From UBA10649 sp965278965 (GTDB lineage: Bacteria; Actinomycetota; Actinomycetes; S36-B12): a stretch of DNA of 64,000 bases. Position numbers and translations under genes: made by a program. The stretch covers positions 2,604,001 through 2,668,000 of the forward strand of contig OZ257127.1 of the NCBI GenBank assembly GCA_965278965.1, in the 5' to 3' direction. Numbering within the stretch: position 1 is the stretch's first letter; the number at the start of each line of letters is the position of its first letter. This document shows positions 54,589-62,826 of the stretch, piece after piece. Below the pieces are notes generated by a model, which saw nothing but the letters and a program-made list of their open reading frames with translations, did not search any database and was not told the origin of the DNA.

Positions 54589-56022
54589 ATGCCTGTCGAG
54601 ATCCGGCTGCCCAAGCTCGGCCTCACCATGGAGGAGGGCACCGTCGACGAGTGGCTCGTCGAGGACGGTGCCGTCGTGACGCTCGGCATCCCGCTGCTGC
54701 GCCTGGCGACCGACAAGATCGACGTCGACGTCGAGGCAGAGGCGGAAGGGATCCTCGTCCGCGCCGTGGCCAACGGCGCGACACTTCCTCCCGGCGCTGT
54801 TCTCGGCTGGCTGCTCGCCGACGGCGAGGTGGCCCCGTCGGCTGCCGCCGCGAACTCGCCGGCCCCCGCCTCGGCCGGCGATGCCTCCACGACTGCTGCT
54901 GCACCGGCCGCCGCCTCGGCACCAGCCCCGGCCGGCCACGACGGTGAGCGGGCGTTCGTGTCGCCCAATGCCCGTCGGGTCGCGACCGAGCTCGGCGTCG
55001 ACGTCGCGCAGGTCGTCGGCACCGGCCCGGCCGGCCGCGTGGTCTCCGAGGACGTCGAGGAGGCCGCTGAGCGCGGCCCGGCCGCAGGCGACTCGGCAGA
55101 ACGCGACTCGGCAGAACGCGACTCGGCAGAACCGGGAGTGCCCGGCCGCACCGCCTCCCCGCTCGTACGCCGTGATGCCCGCGACGCGGGTGTCGACGTC
55201 GCGTCGATCGCCACCCCGACCGGCTACGTCTCTCGCGGCGACGTGCGGGCTGCCATGTCCGCGCCGGCGGCCGCGGCTGCGGCGACCGTGGCCGTGCCTG
55301 CCGCGCGCGAGGACTCCGACGGTGGGCAGGAGACGACGTCGGTCATCGCGCTCAAGGGCATGCGCGGCACCATCGCCGCTCGGATGATCGCCAGCCTGAC
55401 CGAGATGGCTCAGCTGACGCACGGCTTCGAGGTCGGCATGGATGCCGTCGTCGGGCTGCGGGCGCAGATGAAGGAGCAGTACGGGTCGCTCGGTCTGCCC
55501 GTGCCGAGCCTCAACGACTTCGTCGTCCGTGCTGCGGCGCTTGCCCTGCGCCAGCACCCGATCCTCAACGCGACGATCGCGGACGGGGAGATCCACACGC
55601 TCGGCCGGATCCACCTCGGCCTCGCCGTCTCCGTCCCCGGCGGCCTCATGGTGCCGGTCATCCGCGACGCCGACCGGCTCTCCCTGCCGGAGCTCGCGCG
55701 CACGACGCGCGACCTCGCGCAGCGCTGCCGCGATGGCGGTATCGGGCTCGGCGAGCTCACGGGCGGCACGTTCGCGGTGACCTCGCTGGGCACGTACGGC
55801 GTCGACATGTTCACGCCGGTCATCAACCCCGGCAACGTCGGCATCCTCGGCGTCGGCCGGCTGCGCGACTCGGGCCGCTGGGACGGCGACACGTGGGTGC
55901 GCACGCAGGTGCTGACCCTCAGCCTGACGTTCGACCACCGGGCCGTCGACGGCGCGCCCGCGGCCGAGTACCTGCAGACCGTCTCGGAGCTGCTGGCCCG
56001 TCCGCTCCTCCTCGTCTCCTAG
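54589..56022 (+). CDS. 2-oxoacid dehydrogenase E2 acyltransferase with two subunit-binding domains
   Basis: 477 residues, three bases after E1beta. Lipoyl domain with K43 (Thr-Asp-Lys-Ile-Asp), Ala/Pro linker, then two peripheral subunit-binding domains (about 123-159 and 189-223) separated by a Asp-Ser-Ala-Glu-Arg repeat encoded by a 15-base unit at 55090-55134, and the catalytic domain with H450-x3-D454-G455. Most E2 proteins have one binding domain. Transfers the acyl group to CoA. The E3 dehydrogenase is not in the window. Confidence 0.94.
   Translation: MPVEIRLPKLGLTMEEGTVDEWLVEDGAVVTLGIPLLRLATDKIDVDVEAEAEGILVRAVANGATLPPGAVLGWLLADGEVAPSAAAANSPAPASAGDASTTAAAPAAASAPAPAGHDGERAFVSPNARRVATELGVDVAQVVGTGPAGRVVSEDVEEAAERGPAAGDSAERDSAERDSAEPGVPGRTASPLVRRDARDAGVDVASIATPTGYVSRGDVRAAMSAPAAAAAATVAVPAAREDSDGGQETTSVIALKGMRGTIAARMIASLTEMAQLTHGFEVGMDAVVGLRAQMKEQYGSLGLPVPSLNDFVVRAAALALRQHPILNATIADGEIHTLGRIHLGLAVSVPGGLMVPVIRDADRLSLPELARTTRDLAQRCRDGGIGLGELTGGTFAVTSLGTYGVDMFTPVINPGNVGILGVGRLRDSGRWDGDTWVRTQVLTLSLTFDHRAVDGAPAAEYLQTVSELLARPLLLVS
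55090..55134 (+). repeat. Triplicate 15-base in-frame repeat inside E2 gene
   Basis: GACTCGGCAGAACGC at 55090-55104 and 55105-55119, with a third near copy from 55120. Encodes the Asp-Ser-Ala-Glu-Arg linker repeats between the two binding domains. A likely length-variable linker. Confidence 0.8.
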
Positions 56023-56036
56023 GACCTGGACCGCAC

Positions 56037-56681
56037 ATGCCGGCGATCTACCTCGTTCGGCACGGGCAGGCCAGCTTCGGCACCGATGACTACGACGTCC
56101 TGTCCGACCTCGGCCGACGGCAGGCGCAGATCGCCGGTGCCGAGGTCTCCCGCCGCGGCCCCCGTTCGCCGGTGGTCATCAGCGGGTCCTTGCGCCGGCA
56201 GGCGCAGACCGCGGCCCTCGTCGCGGCGGAGCTCGGGGTCGAGGTGGCGCCCATGGACGCCCGGTTCGACGAGTTCGACGCCCATGTGGCGGTCGACGCG
56301 CACCTGGGAGCGCCGGGTGCGACCGACGGCATGACGTCGGCACAGTTCCAGGTCCACCTCGACGAGGTGCTCGACCAGTGGATCACCGAGGCGGCGCCGG
56401 GCTGGACCTCGTTCGTCGACGGGGCGTGGGCGGCACTGGTCGCGTTCGCTGCCGGCCTTCCGTCCGGTACGGACGGTGTCGTCACGACGTCAGCCGGGGT
56501 CACCGCGGCGCTCGCGGGTCGGGCCGTCGGCGCGGACGCGGCAGGGATCATCGCGCTGAACCGGGCGAGCGTGAACGCGTCGATCACGACGTTCGTCAGC
56601 GGTGCGCGCGGCCTGTCCCTCGTGACGTTCAACGAGCACGCCCACCTGCTCGGCGAGCCCGGACTGCGGACGAACCGCTAG
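56037..56681 (+). CDS. Histidine-phosphatase-fold protein, second active-site His replaced
   Basis: 214 residues, ATG 15 bases after the E2 stop. Catalytic Arg8-His9-Gly (Leu-Val-Arg-His-Gly-Gln-Ala) and Ser-Gly-Ser-Leu-Arg-Arg are present, but the segment that normally reads Ser-His-Gly-Gly is Thr-Thr-Ser-Ala-Gly, losing the second His. It may be a weak phosphatase, a mutase-like relative or a binding protein. Shares its stop CTAG with the convergent gene at 56678. Confidence 0.82.
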   Translation: MPAIYLVRHGQASFGTDDYDVLSDLGRRQAQIAGAEVSRRGPRSPVVISGSLRRQAQTAALVAAELGVEVAPMDARFDEFDAHVAVDAHLGAPGATDGMTSAQFQVHLDEVLDQWITEAAPGWTSFVDGAWAALVAFAAGLPSGTDGVVTTSAGVTAALAGRAVGADAAGIIALNRASVNASITTFVSGARGLSLVTFNEHAHLLGEPGLRTNR

Positions 56682-56968
56682 CCCACCGGGTCCAAGAAGA
56701 CCAGCTCGGGCCGGATCCCGAGCGCCACCAGCGCGTCCCGGAAGGTCTCCATCGCCGGGCTCGTCCGGTGCGCTCGAACGGCGGTGTCGTCGTCGTACTG
56801 CTCGAGCACGGTGAAGGTCCCGGCCGCGTCGCGGTGCTCGGTCACACGGAACAGGCTCGTCCCCGGCTCGGCGTCGGCGGCTGCGGCGAGCGACAGGAGG
56901 GCGTCGAGGAGGTCGTCGCGACGCCCGTCTGGGGCGACGAGCGTGGCGAGGACGGCGGTGGCGGTCAT
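56678..56968 (-). CDS. Antibiotic-biosynthesis-monooxygenase (ABM) fold protein
   Basis: 96 residues, a single ferredoxin-like ABM domain: Val-Leu-Ala-Thr-Leu-Val-Ala strand, Glu-Pro-Gly-Thr-Ser-Leu-Phe-Arg-Val, Phe-Thr-Val-Leu-Glu-Gln-Tyr and Glu-Leu-Val-Phe-Leu-Asp-Pro-Val. Relatives include quinol monooxygenases and heme-degrading proteins. Twenty-six bases after the VOC gene and likely co-transcribed with it. Confidence 0.85.
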   Translation of the reverse strand: MTATAVLATLVAPDGRRDDLLDALLSLAAAADAEPGTSLFRVTEHRDAAGTFTVLEQYDDDTAVRAHRTSPAMETFRDALVALGIRPELVFLDPVG

Positions 56969-56994
56969 CGGGCTCCTAGCGCAGATGCGTGGAC

Positions 56995-57525
56995 TTACAT
57001 GTATCGGACGACGTCGGTGCCGTCCCAGTCACGAGCGAGTGCGGCGACGTGGTCGTAGTGCGCGCGCAGGTGCTCCGTGCCGACATAGAGCTCCAGGATG
57101 CCGCCCACCAGGCTGCGGGCGTCGTGGAAGTGCACCTGCATCCCCGAGGACGACACGAGGTCCAGCACGAGCGGGAACCCCTGGGCCTCCAGCGCCGCGC
57201 TCGCCACGTCGAGATCGTCGACGAAGCAGGCGAAGTGGTTGACCTGGCCGGGGCCGTCGTGCTCGAAGACCTCCCGCATGGACGCCGGCTTGCACTCATG
57301 GAGCTCCACGAGCTCGAGCATCAGCGGGCCCCACTGCCCGAACGCCGCACTGTGGTCGTAGACCGCGGGCGCCCCGTCATGGGTCGCCGTCACCGCCATG
57401 TGCCGACGGATCAGGAAAGGTCCGGCTCCGACGCGCTCCGCCCACTCACGGCACGCCGCCTCGAGGTCCGGTACGCGGTACGCGATCTGCACGAGCTGGG
57501 ACGGCAGGGCGCTGGGGAGTGTCAT
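56995..57525 (-). CDS. VOC (glyoxalase-fold) family protein
   Basis: 176 residues, ATG after GGAGCCCG; an upstream ATG 20 codons earlier lacks such a site. Ile-Ala-Tyr-Arg-Val-Pro-Asp-Leu-Glu-Ala-Ala opening and Val-Gly-Ala-Gly-Pro-Phe, like the VOC at 3123. His and Glu residues (Val-Asn-His-Phe, Leu-Glu-Leu-Tyr) are candidate metal ligands. First gene of a short minus-strand pair with the ABM protein. Confidence 0.8.
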   Translation of the reverse strand: MTLPSALPSQLVQIAYRVPDLEAACREWAERVGAGPFLIRRHMAVTATHDGAPAVYDHSAAFGQWGPLMLELVELHECKPASMREVFEHDGPGQVNHFACFVDDLDVASAALEAQGFPLVLDLVSSSGMQVHFHDARSLVGGILELYVGTEHLRAHYDHVAALARDWDGTDVVRYM

Positions 57526-57565
57526 CGGGCTCCGATCGTCGGCCGGATCGTCGGCGTCCAGAAAA

Positions 57566-57582
57566 GTTACTGTACCCAGTGA
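57566..57582. promoter_or_regulatory. AGTAAC-type inverted repeat between VOC and small gene
   Basis: GTTACTG (57566-57572) and CAGTGAC (57576-57582) form an inverted repeat with one mismatch in the 116-base divergent region 57526-57641. It matches the core found at 7229, 21429, 29628, 52481 and 62827, and shows that the motif can form a dimer site. Confidence 0.5.
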
Positions 57583-57641
57583 CAAGTTGTGTACGCTTTG
57601 CCCCGTCCGGCCAGCGCGCCGCCGGTTCGACAGGAGCAGTG

Positions 57642-57857
57642 ATGGCCAAGGTCTACAACCACCCCATCTCGGGCTACGTCTACACGATCAACGAGGTCGG
57701 CCTCGTCCGTGTCGACGACCCCAAGACCGGTCGGCACGGGGTCTTCGACGACAAGGGCGTCTGGTTCGAGGGCGAGATCATCGACCCCGACTACCAGATC
57801 CTCGGCTGGGTCGGCCGCAACCCCGAGGCACGCGCTCTGCGCGAGGCCAACTCGTGA
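57642..57857 (+). CDS. Small conserved-looking protein of unknown function
   Basis: 71 residues, ATG after CAGGAG. Acidic, with alternating beta-type segments (Gly-Tyr-Val-Tyr-Thr-Ile-Asn, Gly-Val-Trp-Phe-Glu-Gly-Glu-Ile-Ile) and a Trp-Val-Gly-Arg-Asn-Pro-Glu-Ala end. No motif I recognise. The stop overlaps the reductase start by GTGA, so it is translated together with that enzyme and may be a partner. Confidence 0.78.
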   Translation: MAKVYNHPISGYVYTINEVGLVRVDDPKTGRHGVFDDKGVWFEGEIIDPDYQILGWVGRNPEARALREANS

Positions 57858-58861
57858 AGCAGACGACCGCGGTCCTCCTGGCGCGCCGCCCGGAGGGCAC
57901 GGCTGTCGCCTCGGCCCTGACCCTGGGCACGATCGACCTGCCCGCGCTCACGCCAGGCAGCGCGCTCGTGCGGAACCAGTACATGAGCGTCGACCCGTCG
58001 ACCCGCGGGCGGATGGATCCGGGCGAGAAGCAGTACACGACCAACTTCACCATCGGCGGCCCGCTGGACGGCTCAGCCGTCGGCGTCGTGGTCGAGTCGC
58101 AGTCCGCGCTCCTGCCGGTCGGTGCGACCGTCCGGCACCGCCAGGGCTGGCGTGAGTACGCCGTCGTCGAGGACGCCGCGGCGACGATCTGTGACCTCGG
58201 CAAGGCGCCGGCCACGGCGTGGCTGTCCTCCCTCGGGCAGACGGGCTTCACGGCCTATGCCGGGCTCCTGCCCGTCGGCGTGCTGGTCCCGGGCGAGACC
58301 GTCTTCGTCACCGGTGCCGGCGGCGCGGTCGGCAGCATGGTCGGGCAGTTCGCCCGGCTGCTGGGCGCCAAGACGGTCATCGGCAGCGCCGGCGGCGCCA
58401 AGAAGTGCGCATGGCTGCGCGACGAGTGCGGGTTCGACCACGTCATCGACTACCGCGCCGGCGACATCGGTCCGGGCCTGGACGAGGCAGCGCCCGACGG
58501 CATCGACCTCTTCTTCGACAACGTCGGCGGTCGCCAGATGGTCACCGCGTTCCATCACATGGCCATCCACGGGCGCATCAGCATGTGCGGGGCGGTCTCC
58601 AACTTCGGCACGGCCGACCAGCCGTCGCTCGCGGAGCTCATCGAGGTCGTGCTGCGGCGCATCACGATCCGAGGGTTCATCGTCCGCGACTTCGAGCACC
58701 TGCGCCCGGAGTTCGAGGAGCGCGTGGCGGGCTGGCTCGCCAGCGGCGAGCTCGTCGACCGCGCCACGGTGTACGAGGGCATCGAGAACGCGGGAGCGGG
58801 GCTGGAGGGCCTCCTCAACGGCGCGAACCTCGGCAAGGCCCTCATCCGGCTGTCCGACTGA
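57854..58861 (+). CDS. NADP-dependent oxidoreductase, MDR/leukotriene-B4-dehydrogenase type
   Basis: 335 residues from an overlapping GTG. Zinc-free MDR enzyme: Tyr-Met-Ser-Val-Asp-Pro-Ser-Thr-Arg-Gly-Arg-Met, Gly-Gln-Thr-Gly-Phe-Thr-Ala-Tyr, nucleotide motif Gly-Ala-Gly-Gly-Ala-Val-Gly-Ser and Lys-Lys-Cys. Reduces an alpha,beta-unsaturated carbonyl with NADPH. Heads the group with DUF35, thiolase and acyl-CoA dehydrogenase. Confidence 0.92.
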   Translation: MKQTTAVLLARRPEGTAVASALTLGTIDLPALTPGSALVRNQYMSVDPSTRGRMDPGEKQYTTNFTIGGPLDGSAVGVVVESQSALLPVGATVRHRQGWREYAVVEDAAATICDLGKAPATAWLSSLGQTGFTAYAGLLPVGVLVPGETVFVTGAGGAVGSMVGQFARLLGAKTVIGSAGGAKKCAWLRDECGFDHVIDYRAGDIGPGLDEAAPDGIDLFFDNVGGRQMVTAFHHMAIHGRISMCGAVSNFGTADQPSLAELIEVVLRRITIRGFIVRDFEHLRPEFEERVAGWLASGELVDRATVYEGIENAGAGLEGLLNGANLGKALIRLSD

Positions 58862-58872
58862 CGGGAGGCGAC

Positions 58873-59265
58873 ATGACCGCGGTGGTGGACGAGACGCTGT
58901 TCGCGTCGCTGGACCCGGTCGCCCTGCGCGGCTCGGCCTGCCGCGCCTGCGGCGCGCACGTCTTCCCGGCGGCGGCGTCGTGCCCGGCCTGCACGGGTGT
59001 GGACGTCGAGCCGGTGGCACTGCCCACGACCGGGACGGTGTGGTCATGGACGACCCAGCACATCGCGCCCAAGGAGCCGTACCGGACGGACGAGTTCGCA
59101 CCGTTCAGCATCGGCTACGTCGACCTCGGGCCGGTCATCGTCGAGGGCTGGCTCGCCGGCCGGACGACGTGGCAGATCGGTGAGCCGGTGCACCTCGTGC
59201 TCGCGAAGGCGTGGACCGACGGCGACGTCGTCGTCCACACCTACGCGTTCGAGGCGGACGCGTGA
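58873..59265 (+). CDS. DUF35/OB-fold acyl-CoA-associated zinc protein
   Basis: 130 residues. Zinc ribbon C23-x2-C26 and C37-x2-C40, then an OB fold with Thr-Val-Trp-Ser-Trp-Thr-Thr and Phe-Ser-Ile-Gly-Tyr-Val-Asp-Leu. These proteins pair with SCP2-type thiolases or Ltp retro-aldolases; the thiolase gene follows and overlaps its stop (GTGA). Expected to form a complex with it. Confidence 0.93.
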   Translation: MTAVVDETLFASLDPVALRGSACRACGAHVFPAAASCPACTGVDVEPVALPTTGTVWSWTTQHIAPKEPYRTDEFAPFSIGYVDLGPVIVEGWLAGRTTWQIGEPVHLVLAKAWTDGDVVVHTYAFEADA

Positions 59266-60431
59266 GCGCCCGCGACGACGACGTCTATGTCGTCGGTGCG
59301 GCGCGCACGGCGTTCGGGCGTTACGACGGCGAGGACAACGAGCTCGCCGAGGAGGCGGTTCGCGGCGCTCTCGCCGACTGCGGCCTGGCCTGGTCGGACG
59401 TCGAGTTCGCCGTCGGCGGGACCAACGGGGAGACCAAGCCGGACAACCTCGTCGCCCGCCTCGGGCTGACCGGCCTGCCGTTCGTGACCGTGAAGAACGG
59501 GTGCGCGACGGGCGGCGTCGCGCTGATGACGGCGCGCAACGGGCTGCTGGCCGAAGGCACTGAGATCGCCTGCGTCGTGGGCTACGACAACCACGCCCGC
59601 GGTGCGTTCAACGCCTCGCCGGCCCGCTACGGCATCGGCGACTGGTACGGCCGGACCGGGATGATGGTCACGACCTCGTACTTCGCCCTCAAGATCCAGC
59701 GCTACCTGCACGAGCACGGGGTCGACCCGCGCACGCTGGGCTACGCCGCGCAGAAGGCGTTCGGCTACGCCGCAGCGCACCCGTTCGCCTGGCGGCGCAA
59801 GCCGGTCACGGCCGACGAGGCGATGGCCGCCGACATGATCAACGACCCGCTGACCCGGTTCATGTTCTGCTCGCCGGACGCCGGCGCGGTCTCCCTCATC
59901 CTCGCGCGCGGTCCGCGCGCGTTCGACCTGTGCGAGCGACCCGTCCGGCTGGCCTCGGTCGCGCTCCGTGGCCGTCGGCCGGGCTCGTTCGAGGTCTTCT
60001 CCCCGTGGCTGTCCCCAGGCGAGCGCACGAGTCCGTCGGTCGACGCGGCAGCCGCGGCGTTCGCGGCCGCCGGCATCTCGCCGGCCGACGTGCAGGTGGC
60101 TCAGCTCCAGGACACGGAGGCCGGCGCCGAGATCATCCACCTCGCCGAGACCGGCCTCGTGCCCCACGGCGAGCAGGAGGCCGGCTACGTCGCCGGCGAC
60201 TTCGAGATCGACGGCCGGCTCCCGGTGAACACCGACGGCGGACTGATCGCGAACGGGGAGCCGGTCGGGGCGTCCGGCCTGCGCCAGGTGCACGAGGTCG
60301 TCCGGCAGCTCCAGGGCCGTGCGGATGGCCTGCAGGTACCCGGTGCCCCGCGGGTCGGGTTCACCCATGTCTACGGAGCCCCGGGCATCAGCGCATGCAC
60401 GGTCCTGATCGGCGAAGGAGCGGACGCGTGA
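59262..60431 (+). CDS. SCP2-type thiolase / lipid-transfer-protein (Ltp) enzyme
   Basis: 389 residues, GTG overlapping DUF35. Thiolase fold with Val-Gly-Ala-Ala-Arg-Thr-Ala-Phe-Gly-Arg, C81 in Lys-Asn-Gly-Cys-Ala-Thr-Gly-Gly, and Asn-Thr-Asp-Gly-Gly-Leu-Ile-Ala-Asn-Gly; the C-terminal part has Thr-His-Val-Tyr-Gly-Ala-Pro-Gly. With a DUF35 partner it is either a thiolase or a retro-aldolase as known for Ltp2 of sterol side-chain degradation. Overlaps the next gene by GTGA. Confidence 0.92.
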   Translation: MSARDDDVYVVGAARTAFGRYDGEDNELAEEAVRGALADCGLAWSDVEFAVGGTNGETKPDNLVARLGLTGLPFVTVKNGCATGGVALMTARNGLLAEGTEIACVVGYDNHARGAFNASPARYGIGDWYGRTGMMVTTSYFALKIQRYLHEHGVDPRTLGYAAQKAFGYAAAHPFAWRRKPVTADEAMAADMINDPLTRFMFCSPDAGAVSLILARGPRAFDLCERPVRLASVALRGRRPGSFEVFSPWLSPGERTSPSVDAAAAAFAAAGISPADVQVAQLQDTEAGAEIIHLAETGLVPHGEQEAGYVAGDFEIDGRLPVNTDGGLIANGEPVGASGLRQVHEVVRQLQGRADGLQVPGAPRVGFTHVYGAPGISACTVLIGEGADA

Positions 60432-61681
60432 GCGAGATCGACCACGAGCACCTGGAGGCCTGGCGGGCAAAGGTGCGTGCCTGGCTCGCGAGCGTCGCGC
60501 CGCCGCGGGACGAGGAGGTCTTCGTCTGGGGCGAGGGGGACCCGCGGCTGCAGATCTTCCTGGCGATGAGCCACGACGACGAGGTCGCGTTCCTCGAGCG
60601 GGTGCGCGCCTACCGCCGCGCCCGGTTCGACGCCGGGTACGGCGCGATCGCCCTGCCCACGGAGTTCGGCGGCGCCGGCCTGCCCAGCGTCTACGCCGTC
60701 GCCTTCGCCGACGAGGAGCGCGAGTTCGCGGTGCCGCCGTCGTCGGAGATCATCTCGGTCACGACGGGCCTGGTCGGCGCGGCGGTCAGCGTGTTCGGCA
60801 CGCCCGAGCAGCGTGAGGAGTTCGCGACCGCATTCCTGCGCACCGACCTGCTGTGCTGCCAGCTGTTCTCCGAGCCTGGAGCCGGCTCGGACCTCGCTGG
60901 GCTCTCGACGCGGGCGGTCCGCGACGGCGACGACTGGCTCGTCACGGGCCAGAAGATCTGGAGCTCGAACGCTCAGTTCTCCGACTACGGGTTCCTCCTC
61001 GCACGGACCAACCCGGACGTGGTCAAGCAGGCTGGCATCACGGCGTTCCTCGTGCCGATGGACGCCGAGGGGGTCGAGATCCGGCCGATCCGGCAGATGA
61101 GCGGGCCGGCCACGTTCAACGAGGTCTTCTTCGACGGCGCCCGGATCCCGGACTCGCTGCGCATCGGTGACGTCGATGCCGGCTGGAAGGTCGCGCAGGC
61201 GACCCTCGGCTTCGAGCGGCAGTCCTCGGGCTCCGGCCACCGCCGCAAGGGCGGTACCGCCGACGACCTCGTAGCGCTCGCGCAGCACCTGGGCCGCAGC
61301 GGCGACCCCGTGATCCGTCAGCAGCTCGCCGACGTCTACATCCGGACCCGGCTGCACGCGGCGATGGTCGCGCGGGTGGCCCGGGCGACGGCGTCGGGGG
61401 ACAAGCCGGGACCGGCGGGCTCGCTGGGCAAGCTGCTGTCGTCGGACAACCTCGTGCGGATCGGTGACTGCGCCGCGGCGCTGCTTGGCCCGGCGATGAC
61501 CGCGGACACCGGCGAGTGGGGGCAGTTCGCGTGGACCGAGCACGTGCTCGGCGCGCCGGGCTACCGGTTGGCCGGCGGCACCGACGAGATCCAGCGCAAC
61601 ATCATCTCCGAGCGCGTCCTCGGCCTGCCGGCCGAGCACCGGGCCGACAAGGCCCCGTTCTCCCAGCTCGCCAAGAGCTAG
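60428..61681 (+). CDS. Acyl-CoA dehydrogenase (FadE29-like)
   Basis: 417 residues from an overlapping GTG. Leu-Phe-Ser-Glu-Pro-Gly-Ala-Gly-Ser-Asp-Leu-Ala-Gly loop, Gly-Gln-Lys-Ile-Trp-Ser-Ser, and C-terminal Gly-Gly-Thr-Asp-Glu-Ile-Gln-Arg-Asn-Ile, where the classical Glu of medium-chain enzymes is Gly. This resembles the FAD-binding partner of actinobacterial alpha2beta2 acyl-CoA dehydrogenases. Four bases from the convergent gene 61686, which looks like the other partner. Confidence 0.92.
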   Translation: MSEIDHEHLEAWRAKVRAWLASVAPPRDEEVFVWGEGDPRLQIFLAMSHDDEVAFLERVRAYRRARFDAGYGAIALPTEFGGAGLPSVYAVAFADEEREFAVPPSSEIISVTTGLVGAAVSVFGTPEQREEFATAFLRTDLLCCQLFSEPGAGSDLAGLSTRAVRDGDDWLVTGQKIWSSNAQFSDYGFLLARTNPDVVKQAGITAFLVPMDAEGVEIRPIRQMSGPATFNEVFFDGARIPDSLRIGDVDAGWKVAQATLGFERQSSGSGHRRKGGTADDLVALAQHLGRSGDPVIRQQLADVYIRTRLHAAMVARVARATASGDKPGPAGSLGKLLSSDNLVRIGDCAAALLGPAMTADTGEWGQFAWTEHVLGAPGYRLAGGTDEIQRNIISERVLGLPAEHRADKAPFSQLAKS

Positions 61682-61685
61682 CCGG

Positions 61686-62780
61686 TCACCAGGCGAGCAG
61701 GGTGGCCAGCCGCTCGCGGTGGAAGGCGGCATCGCCGAGGAACGCCGCGTCGTAGCGCGCGCGTCGGAAGTACAGGTGGGCGTCGTGCTCCCAGGTGAAC
61801 CCGACGCCGCCGTGGAGCTGGATCGCCTCCGCCGTCATCGCGAGGTACGACTGCGTGCCCCACGCCTTGGCGACGGCGGCATCAACGGCGCGGTCCTCCG
61901 CCGATCCGAACACGACCCGGTCCAGTCCGGACCTGGCCATCTCGACCAGCATCAGCGCATCGGCCATGCGGTGCTTGATCGCCTGGAAGCTGCCGATCTC
62001 GCGGTTGAACTGACGGCGCAGGCGTACGTACTCCAGCGTGAGGTCGAAGCACCGTTGGGTGCCGCCCAGCTGGTCGGCCGCGACCGCGAGCAGCGCGACG
62101 TCGACGCCGTCGGCGATGGCAACAGCGCCCGCCGCGCCAGAGGTCAGCACCGTGGCGGGTGCGCCGTCCAGCACGACCGTGGCTGACGGCCGGGAGAAGT
62201 CCAAGGACGGCAGCGCCGTCACGCGAGCGTCGGCCGCCTCGACCACGGCGACCTGCGGGCCGTCGGCATCGCGCGCGGCCACGACCAGGAGGCCGGCCGA
62301 TGCGGCGGCCGGCACGAAGCGAACGGTGCCCGAGACTGTTCCGTCGACGAGGGTGCAGGGGACGTCGTCGGGGGACCACGTGCCGCGGTCCCCGGTCACC
62401 GCCGGCGCAGCGACCTCGCCGGACGCGATCCGCTCGACGAACGCAAGGCCCGCCTCGCCGGTGCCGGCGAGGATCTGGCCGCTGAGCACGGTCGACGCGA
62501 GGAATGGCACCGGCGCGAGGCTCGCGCCGAGCTCCTCGGCGACCGCCAGCACCTCCGCCAGGCCGCCCAGTCCGCCGGCCTCCTCGGGCAGGCCGACGCC
62601 GCCGAGGCCGATCTCGGTCGCGAGGACCTGCCACAGGCCGTCGTCGGTGCCGGTCGGAGAGCCCTCGAGGTCACGAACGCCCTGCGGGTAGCCCGCCTCG
62701 GTCGCCACGTCGCGCACCGTGGCGCGCAGCTCGGCGAGCTCCTCGGCGTCCAGCGCCGCCAGGACCAGGTCGCGGGACAT
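61686..62780 (-). CDS. Acyl-CoA dehydrogenase (FadE28-like, shorter partner)
   Basis: 364 residues. Acyl-CoA dehydrogenase fold with a weaker middle region (no clear Glu-Pro-x-Ala-Gly-Ser loop), Arg-Arg-Gln-Phe-Asn-Arg-Glu-Ile-Gly-Ser-Phe-Gln-Ala-Ile-Lys-His-Arg and Leu-His-Gly-Gly-Val-Gly-Phe-Thr-Trp-Glu-His. This matches the small-subunit type in heterotetrameric enzymes of steroid side-chain degradation. Unlike those, it is convergent with its likely partner. Confidence 0.9.
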   Translation of the reverse strand: MSRDLVLAALDAEELAELRATVRDVATEAGYPQGVRDLEGSPTGTDDGLWQVLATEIGLGGVGLPEEAGGLGGLAEVLAVAEELGASLAPVPFLASTVLSGQILAGTGEAGLAFVERIASGEVAAPAVTGDRGTWSPDDVPCTLVDGTVSGTVRFVPAAASAGLLVVAARDADGPQVAVVEAADARVTALPSLDFSRPSATVVLDGAPATVLTSGAAGAVAIADGVDVALLAVAADQLGGTQRCFDLTLEYVRLRRQFNREIGSFQAIKHRMADALMLVEMARSGLDRVVFGSAEDRAVDAAVAKAWGTQSYLAMTAEAIQLHGGVGFTWEHDAHLYFRRARYDAAFLGDAAFHRERLATLLAW

Positions 62781-62826
62781 CGTCGCGTTGGACCTTCCGT
62801 AGAGGTTCTTTCCTTAGTGCAGGCAC

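Noticed and set aside
53575..55938. Open frame of 787 codons on the minus strand
   Set aside because: It mirrors the E1beta and E2 genes; composition is His/Arg/Asp-rich and no domain is recognisable.
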